The notes below the pieces were generated by a model. It saw only the letters and a program-made list of their open reading frames with translations, was not told where the DNA came from and searched no databases. Source: Rhodospirillales bacterium (lineage in GTDB: Bacteria; Pseudomonadota; Alphaproteobacteria; SMXQ01). Taken from it: a DNA stretch of 8,095 bases. The stretch lies in contig JAHEKA010000091.1 in the NCBI GenBank assembly GCA_024638585.1, forward strand, positions 1-8,095, given 5' to 3'. The translations under genes and the position numbers were made by a program. Each line of letters starts with the position of its first letter. The stretch's first letter is position 1. Below, one piece after another: positions 1 to 5,726 of this stretch.

Positions 1-1030
1 AGGCCCGCCAATTGTGGACCTCTTCGACCAGGACCGCGACGTGATCCGGAGGCGTTTGCGGAACAATGCCATGGCCCAGATTGAATACGAAGGGTCCCGG
101 GGCCAATATATCAAGGATCCGCCTGGTTGCCCCGATCATGGCCGATCCGCCTTGCACCAACATGATGGGATCCAGATTGCCCTGCACACAGGCTGCTTTC
201 TGCAGAACGTCGCGGGCATAGTCCAAGGGCACCGTCGCGTCGATGGAAACAGCATCGGCGCCGGAGTCTCTAGCAATGCGTTCGTAATAGAAGGCCGCCC
301 GGTTCGGAAAAGCGATTATTGGCACATCGGGATGGGCCTTCCTGACCCTGGAAACGATTTCAGAGATCGGCTTGAGCGACCATTCCTCGAAAGCCTGCTC
401 CGGCAAAACGCCGGCCCAGCTGTCAAAAATCTGCACGACCTCGGCACCGGCTTCGATCTGTGCGCAAAGGTGATCCGCGATCGATGCCACCAGAAGGTCG
501 AACAAATGGGCCAAACCCTCCGGTGCGCCGTAGGCCCAGGACTTGAGTTTTGCGAAATCCTTCGACGACCCCCCCTCGATCATATACGACGCGATCGTCC
601 AGGGCGCGCCGGCAAAGCCGATCATGGTCACGTCCGCCGGCAAACTCCGCGACACCTCACCGATCGCCTCATAGACCGGCGCAAGGTCCCCGCGAAGGGT
701 CTCTCGCGACAGAGCAGAGACCTCCTCCGGCCCGGAAAGCGCTTCCAGCACCGGACCGCGGCCCGGCTCAAATCCGACCTTCTGGCCCAGAGCATCCGGA
801 ATTACCAGGATGTCAGAAAAGATGATGGCGCCATCCAAACCGAACCTTGTCACCGGCTGCAGCGTCACTTTGACCGCGAGATCCGGGCTGTAGCAAAATT
901 TCAGGAAGTCCGGCGCTTTGGAGCGGATTTCCATGTATTCGGGAAGATAACGCCCGGCCTGGCGCATCAACCAAATGGGAACCCGGTCCTGGGGTTCTCC
1001 CTTGAGTGCGCGAAGAAGGGGTTTGGTCAT
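1..1030 (-). CDS. hemE: Uroporphyrinogen decarboxylase HemE (3' end cut by window edge)
   Basis: HemE removes the four acetate carboxyl groups of uroporphyrinogen III to give coproporphyrinogen III, a cytosolic step of haem and tetrapyrrole synthesis. Reading the minus strand from ATG at 1030 gives 343 uninterrupted codons to the window edge. The N-terminal signature RQAGRYLPEY lies at residues 23-32, with Arg23 and Arg27 as the expected substrate-binding arginines. IIFSDIL holds the key Asp73, followed by GAPWTIASYMIEGGSS and the C-terminal FNLGHGIVP with conserved His320. The family usually runs about 335-360 residues, so only the last few residues or just the stop is missing. A GAGG ribosome site (1042-1039) lies 8 nt before the ATG. 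The gene diverges from ppsR across a 458-bp gap that probably carries its promoter and perhaps the replication origin. Assignment is very secure. Confidence 0.97.
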   Translation of the reverse strand, partial: MTKPLLRALKGEPQDRVPIWLMRQAGRYLPEYMEIRSKAPDFLKFCYSPDLAVKVTLQPVTRFGLDGAIIFSDILVIPDALGQKVGFEPGRGPVLEALSGPEEVSALSRETLRGDLAPVYEAIGEVSRSLPADVTMIGFAGAPWTIASYMIEGGSSKDFAKLKSWAYGAPEGLAHLFDLLVASIADHLCAQIEAGAEVVQIFDSWAGVLPEQAFEEWSLKPISEIVSRVRKAHPDVPIIAFPNRAAFYYERIARDSGADAVSIDATVPLDYARDVLQKAACVQGNLDPIMLVQGGSAMIGATRRILDILAPGPFVFNLGHGIVPQTPPDHVAVLVEEVHNWRA

Positions 1031-1067
1031 TCAGGGGGCCTCGTCGTTTGCCGCGCCATTTCTACCC

Positions 1068-1092
1068 TTTAAAAAGAATCCTTAAAAGAAAA
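1068..1092. repeat. AT-rich block with two 13-bp-spaced direct repeats, possible unwinding element
   Basis: Twenty-one of 25 bases are A or T, a sharp contrast with the GC-rich surroundings. TTAAAAAGAA (1069-1078) and TTAAAAGAAA (1082-1091) form an imperfect direct repeat with starts 13 bp apart, recalling the AT-rich 13-mers of bacterial unwinding elements. It is followed at once by a 20-nt stretch with only G and T on the plus strand (1093-1112). Its position about 40-60 bp before the hemE start means it could equally be the AT-rich core of the hemE promoter. The unwinding role is inferred from context. Confidence 0.4.
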
Positions 1093-1421
1093 GGTTGTGG
1101 TTGTTGTTGGGGCGCCGAATCTTGGGGATTATCGTTGTCAGCGAAACGGCCCCCAAGAAATCAGGGGTGCAGGTTTTTCCGGTTCATGGAGGGCCAATCT
1201 GTGTATTGGTTCGAATAACGTCTAAACTCCTTTGTCACCCGGCCGGATCAAATACGGGAATCATGGGGACAATGGGGCATGGCATCGGTTCATCCTCGAT
1301 TCCAGTGTCTGTTGAAAATGTTTTCCTCCGGTGTGTGACGGACCTCATCGTTTTTCTGTCAACCGGGATCGATTGGACCCCCCTGGGGACAAAGGGCGCC
1401 TTATCCCGCTTCTTGAAGTCC

Positions 1422-1451
1422 TTGTCATCGGGTTCCCGTGCAGGCTATCCA
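1422..1451 (+). promoter_or_regulatory. Possible ppsR operon promoter
   Basis: TTGTCA (1422-1427, five of six to TTGACA) is followed after 16 nt by GCTATCC (1444-1450), whose GCTA start resembles the alphaproteobacterial housekeeping -10 motif GCTANAWC. The rest of the -10 fits poorly. Transcription would begin near 1457-1460, leaving a leader of about 30 nt before ppsR. This is tentative. Confidence 0.22.
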
Positions 1452-1453
1452 CA
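1445..1453 (+). promoter_or_regulatory. DnaA box (CTATCCACA)
   Basis: The 9-mer matches the DnaA consensus TTATCCACA at eight of nine positions, with C for T at position 1. It lies 36 bp before the ppsR start, within the candidate origin. It also overlaps the -10 region of a possible ppsR promoter, so bound DnaA could affect ppsR transcription. One such match can occur by chance in 8 kb; the location makes it meaningful. Confidence 0.55.
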
Positions 1454-1488
1454 GGGTCAGGGCCGGCTCAACATTTGGACCAAGAGAC

Positions 1489-2334
1489 ATGGATCAGCCG
1501 AAGACCTTTCATTTTCACCTGATTTCCGACGCCAGCGGCGAAACCATTCGCGCTCTGACCCGGGCATGCTTGGTTCAGTTCGAAGAAGTGCCCAAGGTCG
1601 AACATCATTGGTCCATGGTCCGGACCAAACGTCAGATGCGCCCAGTCCTGGAGGGCATCGAAGCTCATCCCGGCATGGTGCTCTACACTCTGGTCAACAT
1701 GGCGATCCGCGATCACCTTGAAGCCGAATGTCGCCGTCTCAAGGTTCCCTGCGTGTCTGTCCTTGATCCGGTCATGATCGCGCTGAAAGGCTACATCGGA
1801 ACCGAAGGCCGCGCCCGCCCGGGACATCAACATCAACTGGATGCCAAATATTTCGATCGGATCGAGGCGATGGATTTCGCGCTCGCCACCGATGACGGCC
1901 AGCGTGTCATCGATTATTCCGAGGCCGACGTCATCCTGGTAGGGGTCTCCAGAACTTCGAAGACGCCGACTTGCATCTATCTTGCCAACCAAGGGATCAA
2001 GGCAGCCAACATTCCCTTCGTGCCAAAGGTGACCCTGCCGGAGTTCCTGTTCCGTGACAACGCACCGCTGATCGTCGGCCTGACAAAAGATCCCCAACGT
2101 CTGGTGCAGATCCGGCGCAGCCGCCTCAAGGCCCTGCAGCAGATCGACGACACCGACTATACCGACCCCGAAGTCGTCAAACGCGAAGTGCGCGATGCGC
2201 ATCGATTTTATGTCGAGCAAGGCTGGCCTGTGATCGATGTCACACGCCGATCCATCGAGGAAACCGCGGCCGCTGTCCTCGGGCTCTTGGAGCATCGCAA
2301 AGCGAAGCCGGGTCAGGTGCTTGAAACGCCATGA
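1489..2334 (+). CDS. ppsR: Pyruvate phosphate dikinase / PEP synthase regulatory protein (DUF299 family)
   Basis: Members of this family are bifunctional: an ADP-dependent kinase that inactivates, and a phosphate-dependent pyrophosphorylase that reactivates, PPDK or PEP synthase by acting on a threonine of the target. They thereby control pyruvate-PEP interconversion in the cytosol. The 281-residue product has the family N-terminus FHFHLISDASGET (7-19) and the P-loop-like nucleotide site GVSRTSKTP (152-160) followed by TCIYLANQG. KVTLPEFLF and VGLTKDPQRL follow, and the length is typical. The frame stays open upstream to a GTG at 1438, but the family N-terminus fits ATG 1489; the ribosome site there is weak (GGA and AAGAG only). 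Whether the target here is PPDK or PEP synthase cannot be told from this window. The stop TGA overlaps the ATGA at 2331, and maf begins 11 bases on. It is the first gene of the plus-strand run beside the candidate origin. Confidence 0.93.
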   Translation: MDQPKTFHFHLISDASGETIRALTRACLVQFEEVPKVEHHWSMVRTKRQMRPVLEGIEAHPGMVLYTLVNMAIRDHLEAECRRLKVPCVSVLDPVMIALKGYIGTEGRARPGHQHQLDAKYFDRIEAMDFALATDDGQRVIDYSEADVILVGVSRTSKTPTCIYLANQGIKAANIPFVPKVTLPEFLFRDNAPLIVGLTKDPQRLVQIRRSRLKALQQIDDTDYTDPEVVKREVRDAHRFYVEQGWPVIDVTRRSIEETAAAVLGLLEHRKAKPGQVLETP

Positions 2335-2344
2335 CGAGGCTTTG

Positions 2345-2956
2345 ATGGCGGCGGGGCCTCGCCCACAGGTCGTCCTCGCATCGGCCAGCATCACGCGCCA
2401 GGGGCTGCTGGAACGGTCCGGGGTCGCCTTCGTGACGGCGCCGGCGGCGGTAGACGAAACCGCCATCAAGGAAGCCATGGCAGGCGAGGGTGCGGCCGCG
2501 GAGGATTGTGCGCTAGAGCTCGCGCGTCTCAAAGCGGCAAGGACCACTGCGCGATATCCAGGGGCCCTGGTCATTGGGGCGGATCAGATCCTCGACCTCG
2601 ACGGACGGTGGTTCGACAAGCCCGAGGATATGGCCGGCGCCCGCGACTCGCTTTTGGCATTACGCGGCAAAACCCATCGCCTGGCGACGGCGGCTTGCAT
2701 TTTTCGCGACGGCGCGCAAATTTGGCACCACCTCGAATCGCCGGAGCTCACCATGCGGACCTTTTCTGATGCCTTTCTCGACCATTATCTTGGGGAGGCG
2801 GGCGAAAGCATCCTTTCATCGGTGGGCGCCTACCGTTTGGAAGATATCGGCGTGCAATTGTTCGCCCGCATCGAGGGCAGCTATTTCACGATCCTGGGCT
2901 TGCCGCTGCTTGCCCTTCTCGATTTCCTGCGCGCCAATTCCGTGGTGCCGGAATGA
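2345..2956 (+). CDS. maf: Maf family nucleoside triphosphate pyrophosphatase
   Basis: Maf proteins hydrolyse non-canonical or selected NTPs to NMP and pyrophosphate, cleaning the nucleotide pool. The 203-residue product shows the N-terminal LASASITR (11-18, in place of the usual S-P-R-R), VDET (37-40) and GADQ (78-81), whose Asp80 should be the catalytic acidic residue. DKPEDM, SVGAYRLEDIG and GSYFTILGLPLLALLDFLR follow, ending as the family does. GADQ and the divergent start resemble the YceF (7-methyl-GTP) branch more than the dTTP/UTP branch with GADT, but substrate is not proven by sequence. ATG 2345 is chosen because it has a CGAGG ribosome site 5 nt upstream and sits just before the family N-terminus; the frame is open further upstream inside ppsR. 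Its stop overlaps the aroE start as ATGA, so the genes are probably translationally coupled. Confidence 0.92.
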   Translation: MAAGPRPQVVLASASITRQGLLERSGVAFVTAPAAVDETAIKEAMAGEGAAAEDCALELARLKAARTTARYPGALVIGADQILDLDGRWFDKPEDMAGARDSLLALRGKTHRLATAACIFRDGAQIWHHLESPELTMRTFSDAFLDHYLGEAGESILSSVGAYRLEDIGVQLFARIEGSYFTILGLPLLALLDFLRANSVVPE

Positions 2957-3798
2957 TCGTGACCGGCAGGGCCAAGGTGGCCGGTGTCATGGGCTGGCCC
3001 GTGGCGCACTCGCTCTCGCCCAGGCTCCATAACTTCTGGCTGGACCAGTATAAATTGGACGGGGCCTATGTTCCCCTCGCGGTGGAGCCCGAGCAATTTC
3101 CTCAAGCGCTGCGGGTTCTCGCCCATCTTGGGTTTGCCGGCGTCAATATAACCGTGCCCCACAAGGAGGCCGCTTTTGAGACGGTTGATGAGGCCGACCC
3201 GGCGGCGCGGCGGATCGGCGCGGTCAATACCGTTGTGGTCCGCCCCGACGGCAGCTTGTTCGGCAGCAATACCGATGGCGCCGGTTTCCTCGCCCACCTC
3301 GCCGTTTCGCAGGCCGGTTTTGACGTCACGGCAGGGCCGGCAATCGTGATCGGCGCCGGCGGCGCGGCCCGTGCATTGGTAGCGGCCCTCACCGAAGCCG
3401 GCGCGCCTGAGGTCCGGCTTTGCAACAGGACGGTGGCCCGCGCGGAAGAGATAGCCTTGGGCCTCGGCGCGTCCGTGCGGGTGATCAACTGGGTCGACCG
3501 GGCTCGAGCCCTCGCCGGCGCCAAACTCCTCGTCAACGCGACCACCCAGGGAATGGTGGGAGAAAAACCGCTAAGCCTCGATCTCACCGAGCTGCCCGCC
3601 GACGCGGTGGTCTATGACATCGTTTACGCCCCGGAACGGACCCCGTTGCTGGCTGCCGCCGCCGACCGCGGCAACCCGGTGATCGGCGGCCTCGGCATGC
3701 TGATGCATCAAGCGGTCCCGGCTTTCAAGGCCTTCTTCGGCCCTGAACCCGAGGTCAGTGACGCCCTTGCCGCACATTTGCGCGCGGGGTTCGCCTGA
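2953..3798 (+). CDS. aroE: Shikimate dehydrogenase (NADP+)
   Basis: AroE reduces 3-dehydroshikimate to shikimate with NADPH, the fourth step of the chorismate pathway. The 281-residue protein has the shikimate-binding SLSP (20-23), NITVPHK with catalytic Lys71 (65-71), NT (92-93) and NTDG with catalytic Asp108 (106-109). The dinucleotide loop GAGGAARA spans 134-141, and NRT (158-160) is the sequence usual for NADP-preferring members. NATTQGM (195-201), YDIVYAPERTPLL (221-233) and GGLGMLMHQA with Gln253 complete the fold. All expected catalytic residues are present and the length is normal. The ATG lies inside the maf stop (ATGA overlap) with no clear ribosome site of its own, which points to coupled translation. 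Its downstream neighbour coaE follows after a short gap holding a seven-codon minicistron. Confidence 0.97.
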   Translation: MIVTGRAKVAGVMGWPVAHSLSPRLHNFWLDQYKLDGAYVPLAVEPEQFPQALRVLAHLGFAGVNITVPHKEAAFETVDEADPAARRIGAVNTVVVRPDGSLFGSNTDGAGFLAHLAVSQAGFDVTAGPAIVIGAGGAARALVAALTEAGAPEVRLCNRTVARAEEIALGLGASVRVINWVDRARALAGAKLLVNATTQGMVGEKPLSLDLTELPADAVVYDIVYAPERTPLLAAAADRGNPVIGGLGMLMHQAVPAFKAFFGPEPEVSDALAAHLRAGFA

Positions 3799-3799
3799 G

Positions 3800-3823
3800 A
3801 TGGCGCGCGAACTGCCGGGTTGA
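3800..3823 (+). CDS. Possible seven-codon minicistron MARELPG between aroE and coaE
   Basis: One base after the aroE stop is an ATG that opens MARELPG and stops at TGA 3821-3823, where the last base of the stop is the first base of the coaE ATG (TGATG). Stop-start overlaps of this kind often serve re-initiation. CoaE has no clear ribosome site of its own, so ribosomes finishing this short frame could feed coaE. It may equally be chance; there is no strong ribosome site before it. Confidence 0.2.
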   Translation: MARELPG

Positions 3824-4419
3824 TGGGACGGCGGACGCGCATCATCGGTCTGACCGGATCGATCGGCATGGGAAAGTCGACCGCGGCCTCCATGCTGGAA
3901 CGCCTCCGTGTTCCGGTCTTCTATGCCGACAATTATTCCCATGGACTTCTGCAGCCTGGCGGCGGTGCGGTCGCGGCGGTTCGCGATGCCTTTCCCGATG
4001 TTGTGGAGAACGGGATCATTTCCAGGGCTGCCCTGGGCCGCGCGGTGTTCGGCGATGCGGCGGCCCTCGGACGGCTGGAGGGGATCCTGCATCCCCTGGT
4101 GCGCCGGGCCGAGCATGAATTCATCGCGCGGCAGAACCTGCGCCGGATTCCCATCGCCGCATTGGAAATCCCGCTCCTGTTCGAGACCCGGGCGGAACTG
4201 CTCTGCGATGTCGTCGTGGTTCTGACGGCACCCAGTTTCGTTCAGGAGGCCCGGGTGATGGCGCGGCCGGGAATGACCATGGCACGGCTGGAAGCGGTGC
4301 GGACCCGGCAGATGCCGGAACAGGTCAAATGCGCGCGGGCCGATTTCGTGGTTTCCACCGGGCTCGGCCTCAGGCGGACTTTTCTCGGCCTCAAGGCTAT
4401 AGTAAGAGAATTGCGGTGA
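3823..4419 (+). CDS. coaE: Dephospho-CoA kinase
   Basis: CoaE phosphorylates the 3' hydroxyl of the dephospho-CoA ribose with ATP, the last step of coenzyme A synthesis. The 198-residue product begins GLTGSIGMGKST (9-20), the P-loop with Lys18. Further family blocks are LHPLVR (89-94), ALEIPLLFE (113-121), RVMARPGMT (144-152), the RQMP block (162-165) and ADFVVSTG (173-180). The usual DAD motif after the first strand reads YAD here (34-36): the first Asp is Tyr, while the second, which aligns with the E. coli residue Asp33, is kept. The frame allows TTG 3820 or ATG 3823; ATG is preferred. No clear ribosome site is seen, so translation may be coupled to aroE or to the minicistron. Length is normal. 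The gene sits in the aroE-coaE-dnaQ order typical of alphaproteobacteria. Confidence 0.95.
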   Translation: MGRRTRIIGLTGSIGMGKSTAASMLERLRVPVFYADNYSHGLLQPGGGAVAAVRDAFPDVVENGIISRAALGRAVFGDAAALGRLEGILHPLVRRAEHEFIARQNLRRIPIAALEIPLLFETRAELLCDVVVVLTAPSFVQEARVMARPGMTMARLEAVRTRQMPEQVKCARADFVVSTGLGLRRTFLGLKAIVRELR

Positions 4420-4464
4420 CGCACCGGTATCGGAGGCTGGCGCGAACAAGGAGCTTGAGCCCCC

Positions 4465-5136
4465 ATGCGCGAAATTGTTCTTGATACGGAAACCACCGGG
4501 CTTGATCCTGCCTCCGGCCATCGGGTGGTTGAGATCGCCTGTATCGAGTTGATCAATCGGATCCCGTCGGGTCGACATTATCAGACCTATGTCAATCCTG
4601 AGCGGGACATGCCCGAAGAGGCCTTTAGGGTCCATGGGCTGTCGCAGGATTTTCTGTCGCAGTTTCCCCTGTTTGCCGACGTCGCCGACGACTTTCTCAC
4701 CTTCATCGAGGACGGCGCCCTGGTCATCCACAACGCCGAGTTCGACCTCAAATTCCTCAATGCCGAGCTTGCCCTGATCGACCGGCCACGCCTCGACGGG
4801 TTCGAGGTGGTCGATACGGTGGCGCTGGCCCGGCGCAAGTTCCCGGGCGCGCCGGTGTCTCTCGATGCCCTGTGCCGCCGTTTTGCGATCGACAACTCAG
4901 ACCGCGACCTGCACGGCGCGCTTCTTGATGCCCGGCTCCTGGCCGATGTCTATCTCGAGCTCATGGGCGGACGACAGCCCGGCCTCGGATTGGCTGCCGA
5001 GGTGGGAGAGAAGGCAGAGGGCGGCCGGGTGGAACGCCCGATCCGAGCGCCGCGATCACATGAGGCGACGGCGGAGGAACAGGCCGCCCACGCAGCCTTT
5101 GTCGGCACCATGGACGACCCGATTTGGAAAAAATAG
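4465..5136 (+). CDS. dnaQ: DNA polymerase III epsilon subunit (proofreading 3'-5' exonuclease)
   Basis: Epsilon is the proofreading exonuclease of the replicative polymerase core, bound between the alpha subunit and the sliding clamp. The 223-residue protein has all DEDDh motifs: ExoI DTETTG (Asp7, Glu9), ExoII HNAEFDLKFLN (89-99, Asp94) and ExoIII HGALLDA (His150, Asp155). QPGLGL (171-176), just after the exonuclease fold, matches the clamp-binding motif at the place of the E. coli QTSMAF. The alanine- and glutamate-rich tail that follows would contact the polymerase subunit. AAGGAG (4448-4453) lies 11 nt before the ATG, so translation is independent. It is 45 bp after coaE and the last gene of the run; the next gene, secB, converges from the other strand with only 22 bp between the stops. 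Confidence 0.97.
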   Translation: MREIVLDTETTGLDPASGHRVVEIACIELINRIPSGRHYQTYVNPERDMPEEAFRVHGLSQDFLSQFPLFADVADDFLTFIEDGALVIHNAEFDLKFLNAELALIDRPRLDGFEVVDTVALARRKFPGAPVSLDALCRRFAIDNSDRDLHGALLDARLLADVYLELMGGRQPGLGLAAEVGEKAEGGRVERPIRAPRSHEATAEEQAAHAAFVGTMDDPIWKK

Positions 5137-5150
5137 GAAATCCGGCCGGA
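5128..5150 (-). terminator. Possible weak terminator for secB at the dnaQ/secB convergence
   Basis: Read on the minus strand, the perfect palindrome TCCGGCCGGA (5150-5141) is followed directly by a T-rich stretch, TTTCCTATTTTTT. As RNA the stem is very short because the palindrome has no spare loop, so termination strength is doubtful. It overlaps the last codons of dnaQ. No T-rich hairpin was found for the plus-strand transcript of dnaQ. Confidence 0.25.
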
Positions 5151-5158
5151 GGCTAGGC

Positions 5159-5683
5159 TCAGGCCTGGGTCTCGTCGGTCTCGTCGGCCTCTCCGTCCTC
5201 GGCCGCGTTTCTCAAGCCCTGGTAGAGCTGCGAAAAATCGATCACGTCGATCAGGAGCGGTGGGTAACCGCCCTCACGGGTGATGTTGGCGATGATCGCC
5301 CGGGCAAACGGGAACAGAAGTGTCGCGCAGTGGATCTTGAGAAGGGGATCGATGTGTTCTTCGGGAACATTGGCGAGAGTGAACATGCCTGCGTAATCCA
5401 CCGCCACCAGGAACAGTGTCTTGTCGTCCTGAACCGCGCGCCCTTCCATCGACAACACCACTTCGTAAGCGGTTTCGCCCAGTTGGGTATGTTCGACGGA
5501 ACAGTTCAGGTTGACCTGAGGATCGATGCCCTCGCTGGTCACCACCTCGATGGCCAGGGGATTCTCAAACGAGAGGTCCTTGATGTATTGAGCGTGGGCG
5601 TGGATGAAAGGTCCGTTTTCCGCGGAGTCTTCCGCACTGCCGTTGGCGCCGTTTGTCGGCTGAGGATCGGGTGTATCTGTCAT
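5159..5683 (-). CDS. secB: Protein-export chaperone SecB
   Basis: SecB is a cytosolic homotetrameric chaperone that keeps preproteins unfolded and hands them to SecA at the Sec translocase. The 174-residue product has QYIKDLSFENP (32-42), the KIHCATLLFPFARAIIANIT block (116-135) and GGYPPLLIDVIDF (138-150), where Val replaces the usual Pro of IDPIDF. An acidic C-terminal tail (ADETDETQA) is typical of the family and fits SecA binding. The frame is open 27 codons upstream, but that extension is basic and unlike SecB; ATG 5683 begins a normal low-complexity N-terminus and has GGAA 8 nt upstream. It lies 107 bp after fxsA on the same strand and converges with dnaQ. Placement of secB next to dnaQ is common in alphaproteobacteria. 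Confidence 0.96.
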   Translation of the reverse strand: MTDTPDPQPTNGANGSAEDSAENGPFIHAHAQYIKDLSFENPLAIEVVTSEGIDPQVNLNCSVEHTQLGETAYEVVLSMEGRAVQDDKTLFLVAVDYAGMFTLANVPEEHIDPLLKIHCATLLFPFARAIIANITREGGYPPLLIDVIDFSQLYQGLRNAAEDGEADETDETQA

Positions 5684-5712
5684 CGGCTTGGTTCCGGCTG
5701 GAGATCGACGTG

Positions 5713-5726
5713 CCGGGCGCGCCCGG
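5713..5726. repeat. Perfect 14-bp GC palindrome in the fxsA-secB gap
   Basis: CCGGGCGCGCCCGG equals its own reverse complement and lies 30 bp before the secB start, inside the 107-bp gap after fxsA. As RNA it can fold into a 5-bp GC stem with a CGCG loop, but no T tract follows, so it is not a standard terminator. It could be a leader hairpin, a dimer-protein operator or chance in GC-rich DNA. Confidence 0.35.

Larger units (their letters stand above)
1031..1488. other. Candidate chromosomal replication origin (oriC) in the hemE-ppsR gap
   Basis: This 458-bp stretch carries no convincing gene. Seen in sequence: a DnaA-box-like 9-mer CTATCCACA (1445-1453, one mismatch to TTATCCACA); weaker DnaA-like 9-mers at 1123-1131, 1264-1272, 1310-1318 and 1384-1392; an AT-rich block at 1068-1092; four GANTC sites between 1076 and 1302; and divergent genes on both sides. 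Known from the class: the Caulobacter origin lies beside hemE next to the conserved gene cluster found here, and gene order around it is shared with Rickettsia. Inference: this is the origin, or a relic of it, and it also holds the hemE and ppsR promoters. Weak points are that only one DnaA box is near consensus and no full CtrA site (TTAA-N7-TTAA) is visible. Confidence 0.6.

Noticed and set aside
14..1072. Long plus-strand open frame (352 codons)
   Set aside because: It is the antisense shadow of hemE, which is unmistakable on the minus strand; the plus-strand product has no family-like features.
1069..1085. Possible CtrA site from two TTAA half-sites
   Set aside because: The half-sites are separated by 9 bp, not the 7 bp of the TTAA-N7-TTAA consensus; no other full match is seen in the gap.
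1401..1409. TTATCCCGC as a second strong DnaA box
   Set aside because: Only the first six bases match; three mismatches in the conserved right half make it too weak.
1095..1721. Plus-strand open frame starting in the hemE-ppsR gap
   Set aside because: It overlaps ppsR in another frame, has low-complexity composition and no ribosome site; the gap is better read as non-coding.
1468..2574. Long minus-strand open frame (368 codons)
   Set aside because: It lies antisense to ppsR and the start of maf; the open frame follows from GC-rich codon usage on the other strand.
4398..4403. TATAGT near the end of coaE as a dnaQ promoter -10
   Set aside because: No acceptable -35 lies 16-18 bp upstream (CGGACT is there), so it is left out although dnaQ has its own ribosome site.
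3571..4731. Long minus-strand open frame (386 codons)
   Set aside because: It spans the opposite strand of aroE, coaE and dnaQ, all with intact catalytic motifs; its product is arginine/glycine/histidine-rich and unlike any family.
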